NCBI RefSeq assembly: GCF_001280205.1
Contig: NZ_CP012573.1
Coordinates: forward strand, 372,001 to 436,000
DNA: 64,000 nucleotides
Reading direction: 5' to 3'
Source of the DNA: Clavibacter capsici
GTDB lineage: Bacteria > Actinomycetota > Actinomycetes > Actinomycetales > Microbacteriaceae
A model generated the notes under the pieces. The model saw nothing but the letters and a program-made list of their open reading frames with translations, was not told the DNA's origin and made no database searches. A program made the position numbers and the translations under genes. How positions within the stretch are numbered: position 1 is the stretch's first letter; every line of letters starts with the position of its first letter. Positions 44,703 to 52,736 of the stretch are shown here, in pieces.

Positions 44703-45796
44703 CGCACGACGACGACGCGATGACCCTCGGGATCATCGGCGTCGGGAAGATCAGCGAGCAGTACTTCGCGGCCTTCGAGTCCCTCCCGGGCGTGCGCCTC
44801 GTCGCCGTCGCGGACCTCGACCTCGACCGCGCGCGCACCGTCGCCGAGGCGCAGGGGGTGGACGCGCTGAGCGTCGACGACCTCATCGCCGACCCGCGCA
44901 TCCAGGCGGTGCTGAACCTCACGATCCCGGCCGCCCACGCGGAGGTCGACCTCCGCGTGCTCGAGGCCGGCAAGCACGTCTACGGCGAGAAGCCGCTCGC
45001 GCTGAGCCCCGCCGAGGCGGAGCCCATCCTGCGGCTCGCCGAGGAGAAGGGGCTCCGCGTCGGATCCGCGCCCGACACCGTGCTCGGCACCGGGATCCAG
45101 ACCGCGCGCCAGGTGCTCGACGCCGGCACCATCGGGAAGCCCGTCGCCGCGAACGCCTTCTGGGGCGCGCCCGGCCACGAGCTCTGGCACCCGGCTCCCT
45201 CCTTCTACTACCAGCCGGGTGCCGGCCCGATGTTCGACATGGGGCCGTACTACCTCACGGCGCTCGTGACGCTGCTCGGTCCGATCACGCGCGTGCAGGG
45301 CGCCTCGCTGCGGTCCGACCGCGTGCGCTCCGCCGCCTCCGATCCGGAGTCGCGCGAGATCCCCGTGACCGTCGACACGCACGTGAGCGCCGTGCTGACG
45401 CACGAGTCGGGCGCGGTCTCCACCATCACCATGAGCTTCGACATCTGGGCCACGCGGATCCCGAACATCGAGGTGTACGGCACGGCCGGCACGCTCTCGG
45501 TGCCGGACCCGAACCACTTCTCCGGCCAGGTGCAGGTCGCGACCTCCGAGGAGCGGGAGTGGAAGGACGTCGAGCCGAGCGCCGGCTTCGTCGACGCGGG
45601 CCGCGGCTGCGGCCTCGCGGAGATGGCCGACGCCATCCGCCGGGGTGTCCCGCACCGCGCGTCGGGCGAGCTCGCCTTCCACGTGCTCGAGGTGATGGAC
45701 GCGATCCTCGACCCCGCGGCGACGGGCGAGATCCGCAGCACGGTGGGGCGTCCGGAGGCCGTCCCGCTGGGCCAGCCGGGGCGCTCCGGCGACTGA
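44687..45796 (+). CDS. Gfo/Idh/MocA family oxidoreductase
   Basis: A 369-aa NAD(P)-dependent sugar oxidoreductase. The dinucleotide motif is LGIIGVGKISEQY, with the conserved GEKPLAL (EKP, with catalytic lysine) near 104. Further features are AFWGAPGHELWHP and a substrate-facing MGPYYLTALVTLLG with the family His/Asp pattern altered to Y/T. GAGAGGGG precedes the GTG at 44687 inside the ThuA gene; an ATG 33 bases later is an alternative. Together with ThuA it probably oxidises and processes a disaccharide or glycoside. Confidence 0.88.
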   Translation: MGSTLTHDDDAMTLGIIGVGKISEQYFAAFESLPGVRLVAVADLDLDRARTVAEAQGVDALSVDDLIADPRIQAVLNLTIPAAHAEVDLRVLEAGKHVYGEKPLALSPAEAEPILRLAEEKGLRVGSAPDTVLGTGIQTARQVLDAGTIGKPVAANAFWGAPGHELWHPAPSFYYQPGAGPMFDMGPYYLTALVTLLGPITRVQGASLRSDRVRSAASDPESREIPVTVDTHVSAVLTHESGAVSTITMSFDIWATRIPNIEVYGTAGTLSVPDPNHFSGQVQVATSEEREWKDVEPSAGFVDAGRGCGLAEMADAIRRGVPHRASGELAFHVLEVMDAILDPAATGEIRSTVGRPEAVPLGQPGRSGD

Positions 45797-45887
45797 TCCC
45801 CGGTCGTCCGCGAAGAGGTAGTGGGCAGCCTTCCACAATCCCACCACGGGCCCGTTCGCGGGGGTCACGGCGGACTACCCTGACGCC

Positions 45888-46244
45888 GTGACCCGCCACT
45901 TCTCGCAGTTCCTCTTCGCGCCGTACGGCGACGGGGAGGGACTGCGTGCGGTGGACTCGCACCCGGCCGACGAGCAGCTCCTGGGTCGGAGCGAGCCCTC
46001 CGGGGCCGAGGAGGGGGGCGAGGCGGACGCCGCCGATCCCGCCTTCTGGCCCGCGCTCACGGCCGTCGAGTGGCCGCTCACGCACCGGCCGTTCGACGAC
46101 GACGACGAGCCGGAGATCGCCGACGGGCACTTCGCCCCCGCGGACGAGGATCCCGACGGCGAGGCGCGCGAGGAGGCGGAGGCGCACGCCGCCCGCGCCG
46201 CCCTCCTCGCCGAGGTCTACGGCTGGCCGCACCGCGCCGTCTGA
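45888..46244 (+). CDS. acidic 118-aa hypothetical protein
   Basis: I do not recognise a family. The protein begins MTRHFSQFLFAPYGDGEGLR, is strongly acidic in the middle (FDDDDEPEIADGHF), and ends with an Ala/Glu helix and VYGWPHRAV. No signal peptide or membrane span. Support comes from TACCCT exactly six bases before the GTG, the pattern seen at many real genes here, and from third-position G/C. It is convergent with the amylase gene. Confidence 0.55.
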   Translation: MTRHFSQFLFAPYGDGEGLRAVDSHPADEQLLGRSEPSGAEEGGEADAADPAFWPALTAVEWPLTHRPFDDDDEPEIADGHFAPADEDPDGEAREEAEAHAARAALLAEVYGWPHRAV

Positions 46245-46273
46245 CGGGCGGACGCGGTCGCGTCCGTCGCCGG

Positions 46274-47614
46274 CTAGGCCCCGGCCAGCACCGCCCAGGA
46301 GTGCGCGGGCACGCGTCCGTCGCCGCCGAGGTCGCCGGCCTCGACGCCCCCGTGGGGTCCGCCGACCTCCACCGGCTCGTCGCCGACGTTGAGCACGAGC
46401 CGCAGCGCGTCGGGGGATCCGGGCGCGACCCCGCCCGCGGCACCCGAGCCCGACGGCCTGAGCGTGATCGTGAGCGCGGTGTTCGTGAGGCCGGAGGTCT
46501 CCATCCGCGCGTCGAGGAGCCAGGCGTGCCGGCGGCGCAGGCCGACGAGCTGCTGGTGGAGGCTGCGGATCCGCGCCGCGTCGGGCTCGTCGGCGTCCGC
46601 CGGCAGCTGGGCGGGCGATGCCGGGTACGCGGGGCGCACGGCGTCGTCGCCGCCCGCGCGGTCCTCCTTCACGCCGGTGAGGCCGCGCTCGTCGCCCGCG
46701 TAGATCGACGGGATGCCGGGGAGCAGGAGCAGCAGGGCGATCGCGTGGCCGAGGTGGCGCGGATCCACCGCCGAGGCGATGCGGGTCACGTCGTGGTTGC
46801 CGACGAAGGTCTGCGGCGTGAAGGACGGCAGAAGCTCGCCGTGGCGGGTGAGGGTCCAGTCGAGCTCGAAGAGGTTGCGCTCGGCGATGGAGTTGCGGAT
46901 CGACTTCCACAGCTCGTACGCGGTGATGGAGTCGATGGTCGACTCGGCGGCGTACCCGGCGTAGTCGCCGTGGATCATCTCGCCGACGAACCACGCGTCG
47001 GGGTGCCGCTCGCGGACGCGCGGCAGCACCGCCGCCCAGAAGGACGCGGGCACGGCGTACGCCGCGTCGAGCCGCCATCCCGCGATGCCGCGGTCGAGCC
47101 AGTGGACCATCACCTCGGCCACGTGCGCGCGCACGGCCTCGGAGTCGTGGTCGAGCGTGACGAGCGAGCCGTGGCCCTCGAAGCCGACGGGCTCGCCGGC
47201 GTCGTCCCAGCGGAACCAGGACGCGGCCTCGGATCCCGGGCCGTCCGCCAGCGCCTCGACGAAGCGCGGGTGGCTGCGGCCGACGTGGTTGAAGACGCCG
47301 TCGAGGAGCACGCGCACGCCGCGCTCGGAGGCGTCGGCGACCAGCGCGTCGAGGTCGGCGTCGTCGCCGAGGCGCGGGTCGATCGCCAGGTGGTCGCGCG
47401 TGTCGTAGCCGTGCGTCTCCGAGTCGAAGACCGGGCCGAGCAGCAGGCCGTTGGCGCCGAGGTCGACGAGGTAGGGGAGCCAGGCGCGCAGCCGGTCGAG
47501 GCGGTGGGCCGGGTCGGCGGGGCCGCCGGCGAGGTCGTCGCGGGTCTGCGGCGCGCCCGTGAAGCCGAGCGGGTAGACGTGCCACCACACGACGTGATCG
47601 GTCCAGGATGCCAA
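46274..47614 (-). CDS. GH13 alpha-amylase family glycoside hydrolase
   Basis: A 446-aa (beta/alpha)8 enzyme. Conserved regions in order are DGVFNHVGR (region I) near 105, GWRLDAAYAVP with nucleophile Asp near 181, FVGEMIHGDY with acid/base Glu near 210, and FVGNHDVTRI near 272. A C-terminal beta domain follows. No signal peptide, so it is a cytosolic maltodextrin- or sucrose-type hydrolase/transferase. The start is TTG at 47614, chosen for its GAGGAG Shine-Dalgarno at good spacing. TAGGCT on the minus strand near 47650 is a plausible -10. Confidence 0.88.
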   Translation of the reverse strand: MASWTDHVVWWHVYPLGFTGAPQTRDDLAGGPADPAHRLDRLRAWLPYLVDLGANGLLLGPVFDSETHGYDTRDHLAIDPRLGDDADLDALVADASERGVRVLLDGVFNHVGRSHPRFVEALADGPGSEAASWFRWDDAGEPVGFEGHGSLVTLDHDSEAVRAHVAEVMVHWLDRGIAGWRLDAAYAVPASFWAAVLPRVRERHPDAWFVGEMIHGDYAGYAAESTIDSITAYELWKSIRNSIAERNLFELDWTLTRHGELLPSFTPQTFVGNHDVTRIASAVDPRHLGHAIALLLLLPGIPSIYAGDERGLTGVKEDRAGGDDAVRPAYPASPAQLPADADEPDAARIRSLHQQLVGLRRRHAWLLDARMETSGLTNTALTITLRPSGSGAAGGVAPGSPDALRLVLNVGDEPVEVGGPHGGVEAGDLGGDGRVPAHSWAVLAGA

Positions 47615-47805
47615 GGGTCGCTCCTCGCGGTTCGGGTCGATCCAGCCTAATGAGCGGTCGTCGCGGCGCCCGCCGGCGGGGTGCGACCGGACACCCGGTG
47701 CCGGTCGCCGAGGCCCGACGCCCCGCCGATTCGCGGGGCGGGCCGGGAGCATGTAGTCTGTCTCCCGGCCTGATCGCCGCTCGCGGAGATCATCGCCGCA
47801 CGACT

Positions 47806-47878
47806 GCGCCCGTAGCTCAACGGATAGAGCATCTGACTACGGATCAGAAGGTTGGGGGTTCGAATCCCTCCGGGCGCA
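47806..47878 (+). tRNA. tRNA-Arg (anticodon ACG)
   Basis: A 73-base tRNA with acceptor GCGCCCG/CGGGCGC and discriminator A, D arm TAGCTCAACGGATAGAGCA, anticodon loop CTACGGA (anticodon ACG, whose A34 is the substrate of TadA) and T arm GGTTCGAATCC. CCA is not encoded. A hairpin terminator follows 40 bases downstream. The tadA gene that edits this anticodon lies at 62371. Confidence 0.97.
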
Positions 47879-47917
47879 CAGCACCTCCGGGTGCGCATCT
47901 CTGGTTGAGACAGAATG

Positions 47918-47944
47918 GAACGGCCCGCCATCGGCGGGCCGTTC
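47918..47944 (+). terminator. hairpin terminator of tRNA-Arg
   Basis: A perfect 12-bp stem (47918-47929 with 47933-47944) with a 3-base loop ATC, followed by TCGTCT. Confidence 0.85.
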
Positions 47945-47978
47945 TCGTCTCCCGGGGTGTCGCCCCGGTCCCGTCAGC

Positions 47979-48251
47979 TCAGCGCGTCGCCCCGAGCGGC
48001 TCCACCACGTGGTTCTCGTACGCCCAGATCGTGGCGTGCAGGCGGTCGCGCACGCCGAGCTTGTCGAGCGTGCGACTCACGTGCGTCTTCACCGTCGTCG
48101 GCGCGAGGAACAGCCGGCCGGCGATCTCCGCGTTCGACAGGCCGCGCGCCACGAGCACCAGGATCTCCCGCTCGCGTGCCGTCAGCCGCGCGAGCTCGGC
48201 GTCGGTGCCGATCCCGCGGGCCGGGTGGCCGTGGTCGAGGAGCGCGCTCAC
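47979..48251 (-). CDS. LuxR-type HTH protein, remnant of a response regulator
   Basis: A 90-aa protein consisting almost only of a LuxR/NarL helix-turn-helix (ELARLTAREREILVLVARGL then NAEIAGRLFLAPTTVKTHVS). The receiver domain of normal response regulators (about 120 residues) is absent. The GTG overlaps the stop of the preceding HAAS-domain gene (GTGA), so it is translated as the third gene of the PadR operon. It may still bind DNA constitutively, or be the leftover of a deletion that removed a sensor kinase and receiver. Confidence 0.78.
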   Translation of the reverse strand: MSALLDHGHPARGIGTDAELARLTAREREILVLVARGLSNAEIAGRLFLAPTTVKTHVSRTLDKLGVRDRLHATIWAYENHVVEPLGATR

Positions 48252-49339
48252 GGGGTCGGCTCCGGGGTGGCGGTGACCTCGGGGGCGGGCGTCCCGGCGG
48301 TCCCGCCGCCCGTCGCGGGCAGATCCGACGAGGTGGGCGTGGCCGACGGCGTCGCCTCGGGGTCGGCGTCCAGCGGCAGCGCCTTCGCGAACGGCGGGCG
48401 CACCACGGGGTCGCTCCCATCGATCGTCCCGGAGACCACGGCGGCCGCCGTGCCGTCGAGCGGGAAGACGTTCCAGGCGCCGTCCGCCGGGGTGACCGGT
48501 TCACCCGTCATCGGGTCGCTCGCCGTCCCGTCCGTCGCGTACGAGCCGATGGTCGTCAGGGGCTTGCCGTCCTGGTCGAACAGCTGCACCCGGTCGAGGA
48601 GGTTCCCCTCGGCGTCGTAGGCGAACAGGTTGGTGACCTGCTTGCCGTCGAGGGAGAGACCCGGCTGCTCGTACGAGGTCGGGTAGGCGCTCTCGTCGAC
48701 GTACGTCCCGCCGCCGTCCTCCGTCAGGGCGAGGGGCACGAGGAGCACGAGCGCGAGCGCGGTGAGGGTGCTCACGACCGCGCGCGACGTCCGCGAGAAG
48801 CGGGTCCCCGCCCATCGGCCGCGGCCCCACTGCACGCTGATCACCGTGAGCGCGAGCAGCAGGAGCCACCCCAGCGGTCCGCGCGGGAGCAGGAGGAGGG
48901 CGTGGTCCGAGCCGAAGAGGACCTCGAGCACGATCAGCGCGCACTGGTAGCCGGCCCACGCTCGGAGCAGCCACCAGACGGGGCGGAAGGCGATGGCGAG
49001 GTCCAGGGCCTTCGACAGCTCCCTGTTGCCGCGGACGGTGCGGAGCAGCTCGCGCCCCGTCTCGTCGATCCGCTGCCTCAGCTGCGCGAGGGGAGAGCGG
49101 CTCGGCGCCTCGACCACGCGCTCCGGCAGCCCGGCCGAGGTGCGCAGCTCGTCGGCGTAGCGCACGGGGTCGCCGAGCTCGAGGGCGCCGTCGTGGTCCG
49201 CGGCCTCCTCCTGCAGGTCGGCCTCGAGGCCGCCCGTGAGGTCGTCGACGTCCTCGGGGTCGAGGTCGGCGAGGCGGGCGCGCACGGCGGCGGCGAACGC
49301 GGCGATTCGGGCGTCGAGGGCGGGATCTGCGGTGTTCAC
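48248..49339 (-). CDS. HAAS-domain membrane protein (PadR partner)
   Basis: A 363-aa protein. The N-terminal 70 residues match the helical HAAS/permease-prefix pattern (AAVRARLADLDPEDVDDLTGGLEADL, with long acidic helix). Four or five membrane spans follow (about 120-230), then an extracytoplasmic domain and a Pro/Thr-rich tail. HAAS domains are found in proteins encoded directly after PadR-like repressors, and are thought to signal membrane state. The GTG start overlaps the padR stop by four bases (GTGA). Confidence 0.8.
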   Translation of the reverse strand: MNTADPALDARIAAFAAAVRARLADLDPEDVDDLTGGLEADLQEEAADHDGALELGDPVRYADELRTSAGLPERVVEAPSRSPLAQLRQRIDETGRELLRTVRGNRELSKALDLAIAFRPVWWLLRAWAGYQCALIVLEVLFGSDHALLLLPRGPLGWLLLLALTVISVQWGRGRWAGTRFSRTSRAVVSTLTALALVLLVPLALTEDGGGTYVDESAYPTSYEQPGLSLDGKQVTNLFAYDAEGNLLDRVQLFDQDGKPLTTIGSYATDGTASDPMTGEPVTPADGAWNVFPLDGTAAAVVSGTIDGSDPVVRPPFAKALPLDADPEATPSATPTSSDLPATGGGTAGTPAPEVTATPEPTP

Positions 49340-49746
49340 GGGGTGTCTCCGATCGTGCGGACGTTCGCGGATGCGGGCACGGGGCCCTCGCCGGCGCCGC
49401 CGGCCTTCCTGGTGCGGGGGGTGGCGGCGGGCTCGCCGAGCAGCCCGCTCATGGCGGTCGCGAAGGCGGCCCACGTGGCGCGCTGCCCGGCGAGGAGCTC
49501 CCGGCCCTCGGGGTTGATCGCGTAGTACTTCCGGTGCGGCCCGCCCTCCGAGGGCACGACGTAGCTCGAGAGCGCGCCCGCCGCGTAGAGGCGGCGGAGG
49601 GTGCCGTAGACGGACGCGTCGCCGACGTCGCCGAGGCCCGCGTCGCGCAGGCGCCGCACGATGTCGTATCCGTAGCCGTCGTCGTGCTGCACGACGGCGA
49701 GCACCGCGGTGTCGAGCGCTCCCTTGAGGAGCTGCGTGGTGTCCAT
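49336..49746 (-). CDS. PadR family transcriptional regulator
   Basis: A 136-aa winged-helix repressor: LLKGALDTAVLAVVQHDDGYGYDIV, then ASVYGTLRRLYAAGALSSYVV and HRKYYAINPEGRELL, the standard PadR signature; the C-terminal 30 residues are a disordered tail. It is first in an operon with the HAAS protein and the LuxR remnant. A TACTGT-like -10 with flanking CGCAC/GTGCG arms (about 49768-49790) may be an autoregulatory site. The inducer is unknown. Confidence 0.9.
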   Translation of the reverse strand: MDTTQLLKGALDTAVLAVVQHDDGYGYDIVRRLRDAGLGDVGDASVYGTLRRLYAAGALSSYVVPSEGGPHRKYYAINPEGRELLAGQRATWAAFATAMSGLLGEPAATPRTRKAGGAGEGPVPASANVRTIGDTP

Positions 49747-49899
49747 CAGCCGATCTCTCTCATGCGTCGCACAGTATCACGCAGTGCGCGGTACCTCGGA
49801 GCGCGGGGCACGGCGGCGTGTCCGGGAGCGCGGGCGAGGCGCGTGGATCTCCGCCCTCCGGCCCTCGTGCCGCCGCCCCACCCGGTGCTACCGTCGGGC

Positions 49900-50220
49900 A
49901 TGCCCATCGCGCTGGAAGCCCTCGGCCGCATGCTCGCCCTCCTGGGCGACGTCGTGCTCGGCGGCGCGGGCGTCTCGCCCGCGATCCTCCTCGCGGCGCT
50001 CCTCGGCGCCGCCTCCGTGGCCGCCGCCGTCGCGCTGGTGCGCATCGCCGCGGCGCGCGGGCTCCTCGGATCCGCCGCGCCGCCCCTCCGTCCCGACGAG
50101 GACGTCGACCTCCCGGTGCTCGTATCCTCGAGCGATCCGGACGCCGACGGGCACGAGCGCTCCCGGGCCCCGGGCCGCACGGCGCAGGTCGTCGTGCCCG
50201 CGCCGCTCCCGGCCGCCTGA
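49900..50220 (+). CDS. small membrane protein encoded before a YidC paralogue (possibly DUF6412)
   Basis: A 106-aa protein with two hydrophobic segments (LALLGDVVLGGAGVSPAILL and LAALLGAASVAAAVALVRIA) and a charged C-terminal tail. It may belong to the DUF6412 group found next to yidC-like genes in Microbacteriaceae; this is from memory. TACCGT lies five bases before the ATG. It is followed 103 bases later by the YidC-like gene, with which it is probably expressed. Confidence 0.65.
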   Translation: MPIALEALGRMLALLGDVVLGGAGVSPAILLAALLGAASVAAAVALVRIAAARGLLGSAAPPLRPDEDVDLPVLVSSSDPDADGHERSRAPGRTAQVVVPAPLPAA

Positions 50221-50323
50221 CCGCGGCCCGCCGAGGTCCGCCGCCACCGCGTGGCACGGATCCAGCGCGCGCCCGCATGCGACGACCAGACGGACCCCCT
50301 CCGCTCTCGTCGCAAGGAACCCC

Positions 50324-51091
50324 GTGGACCCCACATCGATCGCCCCCGTCCGAGCCGTGCTCGACGGCCTGTCCCAGCTCGTCGTCGGCCTGGCCGACCT
50401 GATCCACCCGCTCGCCGGCGCCTCCGCCACCGGCGTCGCCGTCATCCTCCTGACCCTCGCGGTGCGGGCCCTGCTCGTGCCGGTCGGCGTGGCGCAGGTG
50501 CGCGCCGAGATCCAGCGCCGCCGGATCGCCCCCGCGCTCGCCGAGCTCCGCCGCCGGCACGCGGGGAAGCCCGAGCAGCTGTCGCGCGCGATGCAGGAGC
50601 TGTACGCCCGCGAGGGCGCGTCGCCGCTCGCCGGCTGCCTGCCGACGCTCGCGCAGGCGCCCGTGCTCGCGGCCGTCTACGCGCTGTTCGCGCACGCGCG
50701 CATCGGCGGCGAGGCCAACGCGCTGCTCGCCGCGCCCTTCGCGGGGATCCCGCTCGGCACGAGCGCGCTCGCGTCCGCGGGCCTGGGCGTGGCGCCGCTC
50801 GTCGTGTCGGCCACGGTCCTCGCGCTGCTCGCCGTGGTGATCGAGGTCCGCCGCCGCGCGGACCTCCGGTTCCAGGGACCGCCCGCGCCCGTCGACCCGG
50901 CGCTCCCCGGCATGGCGGGAATGACCACGATGATGCGGGTGCTCCCGTTCATCACGGTCGTCTTCGCGGGCGTCGCCCCGCTCGCCGCGGCCCTGTACCT
51001 GCTGGCGAGCGCCGCGTGGACCCTCGTCGAGCGCGCGGCACTGCGGCGCCTGCTCGGCCGTGCACCCTCCCGAGGGACGGCCGCCGCGTGA
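50324..51091 (+). CDS. YidC/Oxa1 family membrane insertase, short paralogue
   Basis: A 255-aa membrane protein: five predicted spans, the YidC-type cytosolic helical loop (AEIQRRRIAPALAELRRRHA), LYAREGASPLAGCLPTLAQAPVL and MTTMMRVLPFITVVFAGVAPLA near 200. The Arg in VRALLVPV may be the conserved groove Arg. Main YidC proteins are longer (over 300 aa) and near the origin with rnpA, so this is likely a secondary insertase with specialised substrates. CAAGGAA precedes the GTG start. Confidence 0.85.
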   Translation: MDPTSIAPVRAVLDGLSQLVVGLADLIHPLAGASATGVAVILLTLAVRALLVPVGVAQVRAEIQRRRIAPALAELRRRHAGKPEQLSRAMQELYAREGASPLAGCLPTLAQAPVLAAVYALFAHARIGGEANALLAAPFAGIPLGTSALASAGLGVAPLVVSATVLALLAVVIEVRRRADLRFQGPPAPVDPALPGMAGMTTMMRVLPFITVVFAGVAPLAAALYLLASAAWTLVERAALRRLLGRAPSRGTAAA

Positions 51092-51155
51092 TCCACCCGG
51101 CCGGCCCGGCGCACCCGGTCTGCGAGGATCGAGGCACACCGAGCCGGGAGCCGCC

Positions 51156-52064
51156 ATGACCTCCACCCCCGCGGGCGCCGTCGCCCTGCCGCCCACGCGC
51201 GTGACCTACCCGGCGGGATCCGTCGCCTCCACCGGCACGGTCCTCCGCGTCGACGACCTCGCCGACGGCACGCGCGCCGTCGTGCTCGACGAGACGGCGT
51301 GCCACCCGGTCGACGCCGCCTGGCCCGACCAGCCCGCCGACCGGGCGGTGCTCCGGGTGCGCGGCGCCGGGATCGAGGTGCTCGACTGCCTCGTCGGCGC
51401 GGCGTCGACGGATCCCGCCGAGGGCGCCGTGCTGCACGTCGGCGAGGACGTCCCGGTGAAGAAGGGCGCCGACGGCTGGTCGTTCGTGGCCGTCCACGTC
51501 GTGCCGGGCGACGCCGAGGTGCAGGCGGGCGATGCCGCCGAGGTCGCGGTGGATCCCGAGCACCGCCGGGCACTGAGCGCCGGCCACACGGGCTGCCACC
51601 TCGCGTCCCTCGCCCTCGACCGCGCGCTCGCCGACGCGTGGACGAAGGACGTCCCGACGGACGCGCTCGGCGCCCCGGGCTTCGACGCGCTCGCCATCGC
51701 CACCTCGCGCATCGGCCCGTGGTCGTCCGTCGACGTGTACCGGATCGGCAAGTCGCTGCGGAAGAAGGGCTTCGTGCCCACCGCGCTCCTCGACCGCCTG
51801 GACGAGGTGCGCGCCGCCGTCGACGCCACGCTCGCCGAGTGGGTCGCCTCGGGCGCCGCCGCGCGGATCGAGCGCGAGGGCGACCTGCTCACCTCGCGGC
51901 GCTCCTGGGTGTGCGAGCTGCCCGACGGCACCGCGCGGATCCCCTGCGGCGGCACGCACCTCGCGGGCCTCGGCGAGCTCTCGTCGGTCACGGTCGACCT
52001 GGAGGTCGAGGAGGCCGACGGCGCGGTCGTCGTCCGCATGCGCACCACCTGCGTCCCCGCCTGA
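51156..52064 (+). CDS. AlaX-type trans-editing protein (alanyl/threonyl-tRNA SAD domain)
   Basis: A 302-aa protein. The zinc ligands of AlaRS/ThrRS second additional domains are visible as HTGCHLASLALDRAL near 149 (HxxxH) and IPCGGTHLAGLGEL near 266-279 (CxxxH). The N-terminal beta-barrel (VTYPAGSVASTGTVLRV) matches AlaX. Such proteins hydrolyse mischarged Ser- or Gly-tRNA-Ala. The HxxxH and CxxxH pairs appear intact. The ATG at 51156 follows GGGAG. It is separate from tRNA synthetases here. Confidence 0.82.
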   Translation: MTSTPAGAVALPPTRVTYPAGSVASTGTVLRVDDLADGTRAVVLDETACHPVDAAWPDQPADRAVLRVRGAGIEVLDCLVGAASTDPAEGAVLHVGEDVPVKKGADGWSFVAVHVVPGDAEVQAGDAAEVAVDPEHRRALSAGHTGCHLASLALDRALADAWTKDVPTDALGAPGFDALAIATSRIGPWSSVDVYRIGKSLRKKGFVPTALLDRLDEVRAAVDATLAEWVASGAAARIEREGDLLTSRRSWVCELPDGTARIPCGGTHLAGLGELSSVTVDLEVEEADGAVVVRMRTTCVPA

Positions 52065-52188
52065 CGGACCCGGTCGGGGTGCTGCGGTATCCCCGCACCT
52101 CGCGCGTCGGGTACCGTTGTCAGGCGCCGTCCGGCCGACCGGCATCCTCGGTCCGGCGACGGCGCGGTGATGGAAAGCGGTATCGAAC

Positions 52189-52719
52189 GTGGCAGCAACC
52201 CCCGCGACGAAGTGCTCGGTCTGCGGCAAGGCGAACCCCGTCGGCATGGCCACGGGCAACATCCTCGACCACGGTCGCAACCACGAGCGCTGCCCGGGGT
52301 CCGGCAAGCCGCCGGCCGTCTCGACCAAGCCCGTGTCGGCCGCCGCGAAGTCCGGCACCGCCCCGTCGCGGAAGCCCGCGACCGAGGCCGCCAAGCGCGA
52401 GGCCAGCCGCAAGACCACCCCGGCCAAGGCCGCCGGTCCCACCCGCGGCGTCACCGTGCGCCGCGTCGAGGTCGACACCGAGCGCCTGCGCCTGCGCGAG
52501 GAGAAGCTCGAGCGGATCCGCCAGCAGCGCGAGGAGGCCGCCCGCCGCCGCCTCGGCGACTACATCGTGCCGCTCGACGCCGACGGCCAGGAGGCCCCCG
52601 AGGCCGACATCGCGGTCGAGACCATGGACGACGAGGCGCAGGCCTCGGTCGAGCCCGGCGCATCCACCGAGGCCGACGTCGCGCCCGCCGACGCCGCGGA
52701 CGGCCGCCCCTCGGCCTAG
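52189..52719 (+). CDS. hypothetical protein with N-terminal zinc-ribbon-like motif
   Basis: A 176-aa cytosolic protein. The first 40 residues contain Cys/His pairs CSVCGK and HERCPGSG suggestive of a small zinc site. A Lys/Ala/Pro linker, a long charged helix (RLRLREEKLERIRQQREEAA, likely coiled coil) and an acidic tail follow. I do not recognise a family; it may bind nucleic acid. ATGGAAAG upstream is a possible Shine-Dalgarno for the GTG, and TACCGT near 52111 a possible -10. Confidence 0.65.
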   Translation: MAATPATKCSVCGKANPVGMATGNILDHGRNHERCPGSGKPPAVSTKPVSAAAKSGTAPSRKPATEAAKREASRKTTPAKAAGPTRGVTVRRVEVDTERLRLREEKLERIRQQREEAARRRLGDYIVPLDADGQEAPEADIAVETMDDEAQASVEPGASTEADVAPADAADGRPSA

Positions 52720-52736
52720 CGCGTAGCGTGGCGCTC

